Shown one piece after another: positions 38,401-50,698 of a stretch of DNA of 64,000 bases. Source of the stretch: Cardiocondyla obscurior (taxonomy: Eukaryota; Arthropoda; Insecta; Hymenoptera; Formicidae); NCBI RefSeq assembly GCF_019399895.1, contig NC_091880.1, positions 372,001 to 436,000 of the forward strand, written 5' to 3'. Position 1 is the stretch's first letter. Every line of letters begins with the position of its first letter. The notes under the pieces are model-generated. The model was not told the origin of the DNA. It was given only the letters and a program-made list of their open reading frames with translations, and did not search any database. The position numbers and the translations under genes were made by a program.

Positions 38401-40751
38401 GCGATAGAAGGAAAATTATAACAAATGATGCTGCAAGAATGTCTTTAAACATCTCCCCGGCGACGATATTTCTAAAAGCTTTCCGATACGTCGAAATTTC
38501 CTTCGGCGCGCCTCGACGAATTCCATTATACACCTCGTTGCGAAGAAACATTTTAAAATAAATACCTCTGACATGGATTGTCACGAAGGGGAATTATCCT
38601 CGCGGTTGTCGCGAGGTACGGAATAAACGTTATCGTCGCGACTGACGTGTGTCGCGTTAAAAAAAAAGAAAAATGTCGCGTATTAAGTCCTGTGACGGGC
38701 GAGAATGTATCTATGGCGGGAACATCTCTCGGCGACAATAGAAAAATACCGTGCTCGCGAGGATAGGCATCCGGACCCGGCCTTTGAGAGGCACTTGATG
38801 TTGAATCACCCTGTAGCGTCCAGGAGGGAGACGGGGCCATCTATAAGATAGAAGCCACGAGATAGGCCCCTGACGGTGATATCTCACGGTGAGATCTTCA
38901 AGCCCGGCCGTGTCTGTCGTAGCGTCGAACCTGGGTGATTTATCATTATTGAAATACGGGCCATTTGAGCCATCGTAGTCCACTCTCGCGCGACATGCGA
39001 CGTTTCTTCTGCCGGCCCGGGAAGGTCCCTTTTGTACCCCCGCTTCGCGCGCCGTAACTTCGCTTTCCACTCGAAAGTTATTCAAATCGGCCGTGATGAT
39101 CGCGAGATAAAATCGTCCGCGCCCGGAATCGTCCCTTCCCGTAGGCACTAAATGTCAGAATAATAATACGTTCCACTTAATCACTTTCACGACTAGTAAT
39201 TAACGGCAATTGGTAATACGAAAAATACGATGCATCTCACCGCTCATTATTGCGTTACGCAAAGTGATATTGATTGAAACAATATCGCGCGGCAAATTGA
39301 AAGCTATTTTTAGAACATTTATTTCACTTTTATACAGACGGTATCATCGCGTGTCATCTCGCGAGAAGGTGATATCGCCGCGCGGAGCGAGTCTGCCTCG
39401 GAGGGAGTCGAATAAATTTGCAATCGCCCGTTCTCTTTTGCTTTTTTGTTTTTTTTTTCTTTTCTTTTTCCTTTTTTTTTTTCACTGCACGCGCAAGCGA
39501 TACACGAACAGCGGACATTGCCCATCGCGCCGAAAGGTTGCACCCGCGACGCGTATCGCTATAAATTTTCGTTCTCTTCAGCAACTTTCGCGCGGCCGGC
39601 CGCGCGTAAAAGTTTTCGAGATAGCGCCCAGCGACGCGAACCGGTCACGATTTAATGATGTTACGTTGAACGAAATTTATCCCGCGCCTCCGCCTCGCGC
39701 GCGCACTCGCCGCCGATCGGAGCTTGCGATAAGCCCGGCTCTCCCCCGTTCCTCTCCTTCTTTTTTTGTCCCGCGGGCATCGATCTGAAATTGCTCGTTG
39801 CGAGCGCTAATTGTAACGGTGTCTTTTATAATACATCGCCTCGGCGCGATTACGAACGACCGGCTGGCGAAATCGTTTATCACTGAGCGACGAGGAGACA
39901 CGAGCGGAATTAGATTCGGTGAGGAAACGGGTTGAGAGAGGCAAATCGCGAATCGGAATCTTCCCGGGATCCTCGGAGAAGCGCGGCTTCCGCGCCCTTC
40001 CTCTTTCTTTTTCACTCTCTATATCTTTCTTTCTCGCCTCGTTCCTCCCCTGCCCCTCTTCTCGAAATAAAGTTTCTTTTTGTCAACACAGATGGTGGCC
40101 GAATGCACTTCGGCGCAAACCGGATCCGGGCACATGGCATTACTCTACGTCTCGAAGATAACGCCACGAGCGAGCGAGCGGATTCCGGTTTGCGCCGCTA
40201 TGTTCTACGGCCGCCGGCAGCGGTCCAACTTTTGGTCACCGCTTTTAATTAATTACTGATTAATTAGGTAATTATCTCGCGTCTCCTCCAAGTTCATCAG
40301 CGAACCACGCAACGTAACACCATCGTTTTTCATTGTTTTTTTTTTTTTTTTTCTGTTATCGGCGCGAGCAGAAATTTATTAACAACTCGCGCGATGCGTG
40401 CACGTTCGTACGAAGAGGATATCTCGACGCGGCATCTCCCGGGAGGATGCGTTCGTGACACCCTCCAGGCAGCTCTGTTAGAGAGTCGCTGGCGCGGACG
40501 ATACAGTATATTTCTCCGATTTTTGCCAAGCCCTTCCACCTCCGAGCGATCAAATAAGATTATTACGTTCGCGGAGGCTGTAACGTCGGGAACGGACGTG
40601 CCCGGCTGATCGAAACGCCAGCGTCTCGCGCGAACGAGCCTCCGAGGAAATTTTTTTTAGAGCGCGCTTAGCGCGCTAATGAACTGACAAACGACGGCTA
40701 CCCCCGAGTTCCGGTTATTATCGCAGGGGAATTGCCGCGGCACGGAAGACA

Positions 40752-41012
40752 ATGGACTCGAACGACCGATCTCAAACCCCTTTTTACGTTGAACGCGTAT
40801 TAAGTGCATCGCGGCCTCGTCCCGTAAAAATGAGAGAGAGCGGAGGGCACCTAGACCTTGAAGAAATTACACTCGATAGTTGCCTTGCCATTTACAACAC
40901 TCGGATGATCCTCGTAACGTTCTATTTTCCTTCATTTACTAAACGAAGATCGTACCGCGTGATGTCACAAGTAAAAATTACCAGAACTTCGGTGCAAGTA
41001 GGAAAGCAATAA
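40752..41012 (+). CDS. Doubtful 86-codon ORF
   Basis: An ATG with A at -3 and G at +4 opens a frame of 86 codons and a stop. The product is basic and Ser/Arg-rich, with a short hydrophobic patch around residues 51-60 (TRMILVTFYF). No family is recognised. The stop overlaps an AATAAA-like hexamer and the sequence turns AT-rich just after, as often happens at a gene's 3' end. The good start context is its main support; its length is within chance expectation. Confidence 0.2.
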   Translation: MDSNDRSQTPFYVERVLSASRPRPVKMRESGGHLDLEEITLDSCLAIYNTRMILVTFYFPSFTKRRSYRVMSQVKITRTSVQVGKQ

Positions 41013-41560
41013 ATGTTGATACAATATTTTCAAAAACCTTTTTATTTTATTAAGAAAATTATTATGTACATTTTGGTGTCGATCACGTTATCTCTGCTTT
41101 ATTCCTAGTTGCAAATTGTTCGTCCGAGATAACGTGGCTTTTACCATTGCGGGTGCAGTAGGTTTCTGCAGTTCGTATCGTTATCTACGAGATAAGTCCT
41201 GCTTTACCGAGCCGGATAGTCGCGTTGCATTCGACAAACACTTCGTGAAGAGGACAGCACTAATATTTTTTACGGGCCTCTCGTATTTTAGTCAGTATTT
41301 AGTCTCTTGTATTATTATTTTTATATCTAACTACATATTTATATTAAAAATTTAATATTTTTTTTTTATCCAAAATATCTTTTAACATTCGCATTCGTTG
41401 ACGTCTACGTTACATATTTTCTAAATAAAGCTTTGCCAATATTTGAAAAAAAAAAAAAATATATAAAGAATAAAGCGTAATCAAAGACAAATAAAACTAA
41501 GATTTTAATTATGATACAAATAAAAATAAAAATACAGTTGAGTTATTTTAGGAAAATACA
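41000..41560. other. AT-rich island with hairpin and AATAAA plus A-run
   Basis: An AT-rich block in CpG-rich surroundings. It contains a perfect 11-base inverted repeat (41084-41094 with 41126-41136, loop 31) and a TAAATAAAG signal near 41423 followed about 20 bases later by a run of 14 A residues. That spacing fits a transcript 3' end or a retroposed copy. No transposase frame or terminal repeats were seen. Confidence 0.4.
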
Positions 41561-42289
41561 ATCGAGCGCCGTATTAATTGAATAATTCACTACCGTGGGA
41601 GGTGCCTTCGGCGGATGTTTGCACAAGCGCGAACTGTCCGCGGATGCAAAAGGGCAGGCCGTGCTTCGACTCACTTTTCTGAATAGCTCCATATTTCATC
41701 GCCGCTTGTATAACGGGGCGTATTCATTCGCGCGAGTGAAGAAGATGGGTGACGGGTGATAAATGCGCGTCGTATCTGATCGACGTATAAGTAAATGAAA
41801 TGTAATTGCGCGAAATATTCGTCCGAGCGGCAACGATTCGTAAAACGTGCTAAACCCGCGGTGCTCTCCACAGTTTCTTCTTCCACCTCGTCTTCGGCGG
41901 TCAATCGCGCCGTCGAGGTCGTTTACGCTTCGGGAATGCGGGTGCACGACTCCTAGGCCGTGGCATTCGCGCGAGCCGCGCTCGATCGGCGGAATTTAGA
42001 TTCCCGGCAGAATCGCGCCCAACGTATTTTTTTTTCTTCTTTTTCTTTTCTTTTTTTTTTTTTCTTCTTTTTTCGTATCGCCGTTAACGTCGTCGCCATG
42101 CTAAACGCTCCCTCTTCCTCCGCGGCTTAACTGTAATACGGATTCCGTCGCGCATCCAAAGAAAATCCCTGGCAGCTGATCTCGGGGCTCGTAAGTCAGC
42201 GGTCTGGCATCCGCTTCATTTCGGGCACAAGCCAACTGCAAATAAACAATGTAGAGGAAACGCACAAGGATATATCGAAGGGGGACGTT

Positions 42290-42960
42290 TATGTGAGTTT
42301 TTATTGCATAAATTTACTGCAATTCGTCTTTACATATATTTTTTTCTTTTTTTTTTTTTTTTTTTCTCTTCTGTAGTATACGTTTTTACATGGACTTGTG
42401 TAATAAATATTTGTACGGATGAATACTTTTGCCGGATTGAGCAAACTGCCGGAGAAAGAACTCTCTTCTTTTTTACGCAACTTCGAAAACAAGTTTTACG
42501 TGCAGAAGCGGAACTTTGTTGAACGAGATATTAACCGTTTTTTCAATTATTTTCTGCTATCTTTTAGATAGCCTCATTATTCCGTTCTCATTGAACACAT
42601 AATGTTACGCTCAATAGGCATTTATTAAAAAAAAAAGACAAGATTTTTATATCCAATCCGATCGTGAGCAGAAATAACTGGATTCTGTTACATTTGCTTC
42701 GAATTAATGACAATTCCGCGAATATCAAAACAACAGGAAATTTTACCTTAATATAATCATTATTATTATAATCATCATGCAATAATTTTAACTTTACGAT
42801 ATATCGTTCGTTAAACAACACATTTAATATGGAAAAAAAAAAAAAAGTCAACAATCGAACGGCTCGCGAAGCGTGTATCTGTTTCGTTGATTACCAATTT
42901 GTGTTAGTTTAATACTTTGGGATATTAAATATCCCGAAATGTGGGCGACATAAGTGTAAT
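42290..42960. other. AT-rich island
   Basis: About 670 bases of AT-rich DNA with a T19 run at 42347-42365, an A run near 42833 and a short palindrome at about 42908-42925. No gene or insertion termini were seen. Confidence 0.55.
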
Positions 42961-44562
42961 CCCAGTGTCTGCATGAATGACATTTAAAGTAAACTCGCCG
43001 ACTGCGAGAGCTCCGTGCAATCAGCGATCTCGTTAATACGAGAAAGCCCCGGCGCTCGCGGGCCGTTCTGGGGTGGATGCAAAGTTTCCGGATGCTTAGG
43101 ATTTAATATTTTCATGGAACTCATTTGAGACGCTTGGCGCTCCAGTTTCCGCCTTCGTTGCGCCGCAAGTATACGGCCGCGTCGGAACGAAACTTGGCGA
43201 GTAGGCCGTAACGACGTAATGCGGTCTAATAACGCGACAGTTTGATAAGAGTTTCAAGCTGAAAGGCCCATTGCAACGGACGCATTCCGCCGCGGTGGTC
43301 CCGCGGCCGTTATCCTCTCCGCGCAATCAGAAGTAACTTCGGCGGTTTAATTTAGAAACGTTATGACTTTCAAGAAGTGCATTACGTCGCAATAAATTCC
43401 GCGTTCTCAAAGTGGCGCACCGTCGAGGGATGTTAAGGGCTGGGTAATTAAAAGCACGAAGAAATTGCGAGGCGATGCTTTCAAGCTGATGCACGTACAA
43501 TTGACGCGACTCGCTCGAGTCATCTATTATCATTCTGCCTCTCTCTCTCTCTCTTTCTCATATTAGATTAAACGCTTGCGCTGCGTCTTACGTTTAAATT
43601 ATGCTCGTAGGCTCGCGTCGCGACGCTCGTCACGTGCGCCCTGCATCCACGAGCCGCCTCGCGAGATCGAAATAATTATGCGACAAGGGAGCAGGAAGTG
43701 CAATCGTACCGAGGCATGAGGATGTAATACGACACCGACGCGACGATGAAGCGTCTCTTTGTATCTACGGCGCGGGGTGCACACGTTCGACGCTCGGGCT
43801 CGCACGCTCGAATGTCATCGGTAATCACGATACGTCAGGCGTGCCGCGTCGGTCGTGTCGCCTGTCCGTTTTCGAGCCCGCCGCGATATGCGGAACTTCT
43901 TTCAGCAATAATTCGCAACGTGATTGCGAGCCGGGCACGGCGACGATATCCGTACGCCGTGTGTAATCAGATAACGGGCTTGACAGCGGGAGTCGAGAGG
44001 AATCGACCCTCGTCATGTAACGACGCTTTTTCCGTTGGCTGTCGATCGTTTAACGAATGAAACTCGATGCGACAATGCGAGAATCCGAAAGGAGAAGAGT
44101 AAAGCGCAGAGATAATTGCAACTATCTTTTTTTTTTTTTTTTCCTAGAGTTACCCATCCGAACTGTTATATATATATATATATTCGTTTTTAATTGACAT
44201 TTGCAAAATAATAACGTATTAAATAATCTTTCGTGACGCCTTTACAATTATACGCTTATAATACGCTCTTGCGCATTAACAAAGTAGAAATCGCTTGGAA
44301 TAATAACGTTGCACCACGTCGTACGCCCTAAGGGACGCGCCCTGGCATCCCCGGGCGACGCTTTATTCGAGGCAGGAGTTCATGGTAACGCAGTGTAGAA
44401 ACTTGCGGATATGGGCGGGCGTTAATTAGCATTTTCCTAACAAATAGACCAAAGGCTTCGTCCCACGCTGCCGCGGGCAGCGCGCCGGCGAACGCGCCGT
44501 TCCGATATATGTAATCAGAAAATTGGCAATCTATTTATCTTCGGATTTGTTTTACGTCGGGT

Positions 44563-44577
44563 CGCGCGCGCGCGCGC
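44563..44577. repeat. (CG)n alternating run
   Basis: Fifteen bases of uninterrupted CG dinucleotide with Z-DNA potential, at the GC-rich edge after a 300-base AT-rich stretch. Confidence 0.95.
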
Positions 44578-45799
44578 TTGTTTGCATCAAAGCACGCTTA
44601 ATTGATCGCCGCTGCAGGACGGAAGAAATAACTGCGGCCGCATCACGGGCTGCGTATCGCGCGTATCGATCTCCGCGTGCAAACGCCGACCAAGCGTAAC
44701 GCGTAGTCGAAAGTCGAATATCGGTGACACCCCGGGCGTTCCCTGAGGTACACTTCCGCGACGCGAAGCACCACCGGATGTTCTCACGAACTTGCGGAAA
44801 AGTTCCGTCCGTAGTCGACATCCGCGGCTCGAAACGATTTAAATGAGACGCGCGAGCGCGTGCAGACTCGGGGGATTTTATGAGGGACACGTGTTTGATA
44901 TTCTATTATTTCGGTTTATTCGAAGAGCCGCTAGTATTTAATACAGCTGATACCGTTACAGGTTACCTGCAGTCCCCGGGTGCGATATAGCTCCTGAAAA
45001 ATCTACGCTTCGTATCTTATTTCTTATTAAGTAGCACGCGTTCGAAAGTCTTGTGCAACAGTCCGAAACGCGTGGACACGTTATCGATTTTGTTGATACG
45101 CCGCGCGGCTGGAACGTAGAGGCGTTTTCCAAGGCGCGTTCCCACAGGAGTCCGTGTAAAAATTTCTCTTATCGCAAAAACCTGTTCTCGCGGAAAAACG
45201 GCCGGAATAAAAGCCCGAATGACTCCGGAGAGCGCATGACGGTGCTGATTAAAAGCGAAGGATGACTTTGCGTAGCGCATCGCGAGTTTACGATCTATAT
45301 ATCTTCTCCCTTTTACTTCTTTCTTACTAGCAGCGCGATAATATACGCTCAGGCGACACTTTATAGTTCATCATGTTCCTTCGGTCTGTCTTTCAAATTG
45401 TGATCGCCGTCATCCCGCATGATTCGTAATTTGCTCGTAAAGGACTTGCGCGAAACGCGAGAATTTTAATTTGGAAATTAAAATTCCGTACCGTAAAAAG
45501 TCGAAAAAGATGGAATTTTTCAATAGAAAAAATTTAACGAGTTCGGGAAACTATGGTAGCCCTTGCGAGTGCCCGCATTTCGTGTTTTTGTAAAAGCAAA
45601 GAAAAAAAAGAATCTTTTACTTTGAAAACGAGCATGACGTAAATGACGAGTCATCCCTAAATGGAATACCTGTAGGAGACCCTGTGTGGGAAATTCCACG
45701 GGCGGGCAAATATTTATGAGTCTGTATAGGATACGCCGTGAAAATGTATCCTACCCTCAATATCGCCGAGACAGAAATTGCCGTCCGCGAGGGGCGGTA

Positions 45800-46770
45800 A
45801 CAAAATTTACTCAGCTTCGGTCCTCCGGCAGTATCCTCGACCCCGGTGGATAATACGAGTGGGAGGTCGACGGAGATGCGTGGACGATCAGGTAAGGGTT
45901 GCCGAAGAGAAACAGGGTGGCCAAGCGCGCGACCGACATCGACTTCTTTCGCGCCGGTTTCCCCGTCGCGAGTCGGGTCACGAACACGAGGGAAAACACA
46001 GCGGGGTGAGAGAGACAAAAAAAGGAACGGTGGGCGCGGATGTAGTCGACAGGATAGGCGAGGTGGCGGGCGCGGGTGGAGAACACACGACCGGGAGAGG
46101 GGAGGGCGGCTGGTGTGTGTATCCGTCGCGTCGAGGGTGGAGAAGGACCTGCGCGCGAATTTCCCGCGTTCGCCCAACTCATATTGATCCCACCCCGGCG
46201 AGAACTCCCTCGTTCTGGGGGGTAGGGGCGGCGCGGGGCGCAAGGAGGCCCGGCAAGGGTGGTTCGTCGGCGTATAACGCCGGGTCGGGTGTGCGAGCGA
46301 GCGAGCGAGCGAGCAAGCAAACGAACGAACGGGAGACGACGGAGGGTGAGTCGCGGAATCGCGGGCGCGCTCCGAGGGGTGGTCCAGCGCGCGTCGGAGT
46401 CGCCGTGCTCTCCGATCGGGATTCGCGAACGTGTCCTCGCCGTCGCCGCCGTTACTATTGTGTGCGTCGCGCTGTCGCGGCTCTCGTCGCGTTGTTCTTA
46501 CAAGGGGAGTCAACCCGCGCGTCGTTCGCCAGTGCGCGCAATCGTTGCCTAGAGTCCTTCGAAACCTGTACGCGCGCGTCAAGTGAAAAGAAGTTTCGGG
46601 AGAAGTTGTCAACGTGGGAAATTGGAGAAAGTCAAGCGACAAAAGTGCGCGGGTGTGCGAAATCGGTCGACGACATCGTCGCTTCGGCCGCGGCGAGCCG
46701 ATTGTCGCGACGGCATCGTTTACGTGGTGCCAATGAGACTCGGCCTCACATTTTTAAAGAGTAATTAAAT
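45800..46770 (+). promoter_or_regulatory. CpG-dense promoter-like tract with candidate first-exon donors
   Basis: Nearly a kilobase of very CpG-rich DNA with few stop codons on either strand, so open frames longer than 300 codons overlap in both directions without ATG starts. The plus strand has two good donors: CAG|GTAAGG at 45892 and GG|GTGAGT at 46346, the latter just after a GCGA tetranucleotide run. Together this looks like a promoter with one or two non-coding first exons, plausibly feeding a gene further along the plus strand. No TATA box was seen, and strand assignment rests only on the donors. Nothing here is recognisable as protein coding. Confidence 0.4.
46293..46331. repeat. (GCGA)n passing into GCAA/ACGA units
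   Basis: A tetranucleotide array beginning as five or so GCGA units and decaying to GCAA and ACGA. It lies in the CpG-dense tract, ending 15 bases before a GTGAGT donor. Confidence 0.9.
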
Positions 46771-49700
46771 AGGGAAGAAGAAACGTGAACGTCGTCAAGC
46801 GAATCTCATACGAGACTGACCCCTAACTGCTGGCCTCGATTTACGATCGGCGCCGCGACGTAGCTTTGCGAGAAACCATCGCCGGCGGGAAAGTGCATAA
46901 ACCACGAGTGCGAAACCACTTAACAGGGTCCTCCGTGCTCTTTTTTTTTTTTTTTTTCCTTCTCCATTGTCCATTTTATTACCATTTTATGTCGAAGACG
47001 AGACCAACGAGAGAAAGTGTGTAACGTGGAAATCGGCTCGGTAATCGAGTTCGCCAAGTCGGTTTCTGCACCGAGTAAACTCGTTTTAGTTCGCTAATGC
47101 GCATCGCACGACGTCGAGGTTCTTTAAAGCGTGAGAAACAAAATTATACTCTTTAAAAGATTAAATATTAAAAAGTAAAAAGAAAATATTAAAGAATAAC
47201 AGGCTCGATGCACGTTTATATGCAAATACGTTCGTAGGAATTCGCATGCGATGCCTTATCCATTTGGCGACGGACCACGTTTGACTGATTAAATTGTCCG
47301 AGAGGCGTGTGCTTCGCTTTGTACTCAAACGGCACGCGTCTCTTGAATGACCTAGACAGAGTAGCTGCGCTGCAAATTAATTCCGCAACTATAGGCATGC
47401 CTATTATTGAGAAACAGCAATATGCACGAGGTACGAGAGACTCGTAATTCGACTCGCCAATAATCGATGCGCCCGATTACGGCGATTACATCAAGTTATT
47501 CCCGATTGATGGAATAACTGCAGCTTTCCGAGCGAATACTGTTTAGCAGATTAAACGATTATCGCTTTTATTCCCGATCGCATCGCCGACGACATCGCGA
47601 AAAACAGTTTTTCCCTCAACGTGGCGGAGTTTATTTTTCCGAAAATACACGCACGTCGGGTTTGCATAACGTCGACTCGATCGCGCGTGTGAGAGACTCG
47701 CTCGGTCGACAATCCCGCGATTTACTAACGATCCCGCGTCTATAGCGATCGCGGCTCGTTCGATAGCCGATTCTCGTTGGCCTCGTTTGTCGGTCGAGAG
47801 AGGAAAAAAAAAAAAGAAATCAATGTTTCAGGTATATTTAGCTTAGATATATTAATTTATCAAATTATGCTGATTCGCGTGACGCACAATGTAAATTAAG
47901 ATCCGTAAGTTGAAAATAGAAAATTGCCTTCGCGCCCTTTATAAAAGTTGGCACGAGCATCGATGTGAAACAGAAAGTAAGATTCGGATTTAATGAGTCA
48001 TGATGTGATATGATACTTCAAACGGCGTTCTTTGCTTTTGCAAAATACACTCCCGACCGCATAAAGCCTTTCATCGTCGCGTTATAATCACTGTATTTAC
48101 CGCTAGCTAGTAAATTGCACGCACAAGATATCCGCAGTTTTTGTTGGGCGCAACTGAGAGCGAAGTTTTATTAAGTACTAATACAAATGCTGTATTAACA
48201 ATTAAACCGATTAAACGCGTATCGCGCGCTTAATTCCGCGTCTAATTACAAACGGATTATGGATCTGTCATTAAGGGATCTTTAATGAATCGTCCGTAAT
48301 CCATCCGAGCCTCCGAACTTACCTGCCGACATGGCAAATTGAAGCTTCGCTGCAATTAGTAACGTAATTAATAATCGCATTATTACATCTCTAGATTTAC
48401 ATGTTGATAAAACACCGAGAAGCGCGTACGGAGTTACGTTTCTGAAACGACTCAATCGATCGCTTTTAGCGCTGCGAACAGATTAAATACCGCCGGGAAT
48501 ATCTCGCGATTCGTGTCCGGCGTTACGCATTCCGATCAAATTTCGATTGCGCGATCTAAATACTTTTTACGGAATAATACGGAAAAGTGTGCTTTGGCGA
48601 ATTCTCGGCGTAATTTCCCGGCCGAATGCTTTCTCGGGAATTATTTCGCGAGTACGCCCAGCGTGTTACGGTACGTTCTCGTAAAATCGACACGGGACAC
48701 ACGTTGCTTCCAGCGAGACGGTCGGGGGTTTCGCCCTCGACGAGGATCGATCGGTCGCCCGCGTCGTCGTCGGCATCTCGCTCTCGGAACAACTTAATAC
48801 CCGGAATCTTGTAGCGCGTGTAGGCCCGGGCAACAAGCCCGCTCGTAAATACGCTCGAGAAACGCGTAAAAGTCCGAGGGGGCCCCTACGTGACGTCCGC
48901 GATAAAGAGCGCCCAGGTGGCGAACGACCGGGTGACTCAGACGGACCCATTGCGAGAAGGAAAGCGCAGATATCCGCGAGTGCGCCGATATTTATTCGTT
49001 CGGAAAGAGTTGCGAGAATTTTTCGAAACCTAGCAAGCGCCGTAATATTAATATTTTATCGCGTACGTTCAATCAATTTTTCATAAAAAAAAGAAAAGAT
49101 TAGCAACGGATGAAATTTTTATTTCACAAACCTTCGTCAGCTGGGAGAAGAATATATACGATAACGGGATCTTAAAACACGTATTTAATTGATGAGGCTT
49201 CCGGGGAGACAATTAAAGTGTTAACCCTTGCCTTGCGTAAAGTGAATCATTCGTGGCTATATTGTTATATTTGGACAGGCGTTTCGGATCGCTTTAATTA
49301 AGCGTCAGTTATTAAATATCCGTGAGAAAGTTAGTAGAGGTATACCGTGCGATTAAAATTCATAGCGATGTCTGGTAGACGCGCGGCGATGCTGAATACT
49401 GTTATATTACGTTCGAGAAAGAAGTGCTTTTAAAAAATGGTATTTAAATTCCGTTTAAACGAGTGACTCAGAATACAGGGGATAACAATTTTTATAACAA
49501 TGCTCGACGAATATAGGATTATAGAACTCTCGTGCTTGCGATAGAACAAAATTTCTCTTTGTACCGAAAGTTTATATATAAATTTAATTTTATCTCTTTG
49601 TGGTCTGATTGTATTGTTAATGACGTTTTTGTCAGCTAAATTTTAATAGAGTCCGAAGCGGACCCGGTCGTGGATGAGAAAAAAGAGAGATCGGGAGAAC

Positions 49701-50117
49701 GTTTCACGCACACATCGGCCGAAAACATGCACGTTGAACGCAACGTCGTGGTAAATCATTAACCGGGGGTGTTTATTGGGCATGCTTGAGCAAATCCCGG
49801 TCGGTGGTTTGATTTATTGTCCGACATCGATGCCGATCGGTTGTGACTACGCGAATCGGGTGCAACAGGCGGACTTGATACGGAAGTTCAAAGGGGACGG
49901 AATTTAGGCGTGAGATCGACGTGGGCGCGAGTAGTTCCGTGGGAAGATGAAAAAGTACGACACGAAAGGGCGCGTACTTTGAGCAAGCGTTGGTTTGCCA
50001 TCGTAAAATTAAAAGCGAGAAATTAAACATTTTATTGTCTGATATATTTCTACTTCAGCTCGAGTTTCACGTCGAAGAATCACTTAAATCTAAAGAATAT
50101 CCGTCGTGAAAGAGGCG

Positions 50118-50151
50118 CTCTCTCTCTTTCTTTCTTTCTTTCTCTCTTTCT
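50118..50151. repeat. CT and TTTC compound microsatellite
   Basis: A pyrimidine tract of CT and TTTC units. A purine-rich segment of similar length follows within 30 bases (50175-50225), so the two strands could pair imperfectly into a long stem. Confidence 0.85.
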
Positions 50152-50317
50152 GCGTCAAGACCCTGACAGCTTAAGTGTAAAAGAGAAAAAGAAGACGAAG
50201 AGGAGAAAGAAAAGAAAAAAAAAAACTGCCAGGGGTATGCATTACATGCGGCAGTGACATCAATTCTTCACCCGGTCCCATTTTCCGATCAGAACTCCAC
50301 AGGTTACGCGATGTAAA

Positions 50318-50698
50318 TCAGGCCAGCACGCCGCCCGTCGTTCGCGGTATTGAAGCTCTATGTACGGCACGAAGTAAACTGCCACGGTCGTAGGCTATCT
50401 CCATTCTTCCTTGACATGTGTGCGCGATAAAGTGCATGCGATGGTTGTCCTTACACTGTTCGCGTGGAATCGCGTTTAAGCCGGACGTGTCTTGCGTCAA
50501 CTGTTCCATATTCGCGTTATTATCGCTTTTTTTTTTATTATTATTTTTTTCTTTTTTTAATTCTTCCGTTATAGTAACATGAATTTTAATTGAATCGGAC
50601 TGTAGAAACAAGAATCGTTTAATCTCCCCGTCGCGTATATAAACGGTCTCTCGCGAGTTCCCGGAATTTGTGAAAAATGCAATCCAGAGAATTTTCAT
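50318..50698 (-). CDS. Doubtful 126-codon ORF, unknown
   Basis: The longest clearly ATG-initiated frame outside the two accepted exons. The N-terminus reads MKILWIAFFTNSGNSRETVY, with a short hydrophobic start. A Lys/Asn-rich stretch at residues 47-62 is simply the translation of the AT-rich run near 50520-50560. Start context is weak (C at -3). No family is recognised and no splice partner was found. Chance is the leading explanation. Confidence 0.2.
   Translation of the reverse strand: MKILWIAFFTNSGNSRETVYIRDGEIKRFLFLQSDSIKIHVTITEELKKEKNNNKKKSDNNANMEQLTQDTSGLNAIPREQCKDNHRMHFIAHTCQGRMEIAYDRGSLLRAVHRASIPRTTGGVLA

Larger units (their letters stand above)
33610..45777. other. Intron or spacer without recognised genes
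   Basis: About 12 kb with no convincing exon. It holds homopolymers (A24 at 35446-35469, T17 at 40336-40352, T19 at 42347-42365, T16 at 44127-44142), an 11-base hairpin at 41084-41136, AT-rich islands at about 41000-41560 and 42290-42960, and a 15-base CG run at 44563-44577. Weak candidate exons are noted on the minus strand at 38747-39147 and 37177-37521 and on the plus strand at 40752-41012. Confidence 0.55.

Noticed and set aside
39210..39788. 192-codon plus-strand open frame
   Set aside because: Starts at TTG and includes a run of Phe/Leu encoded by a T-rich tract; no domain is recognisable.
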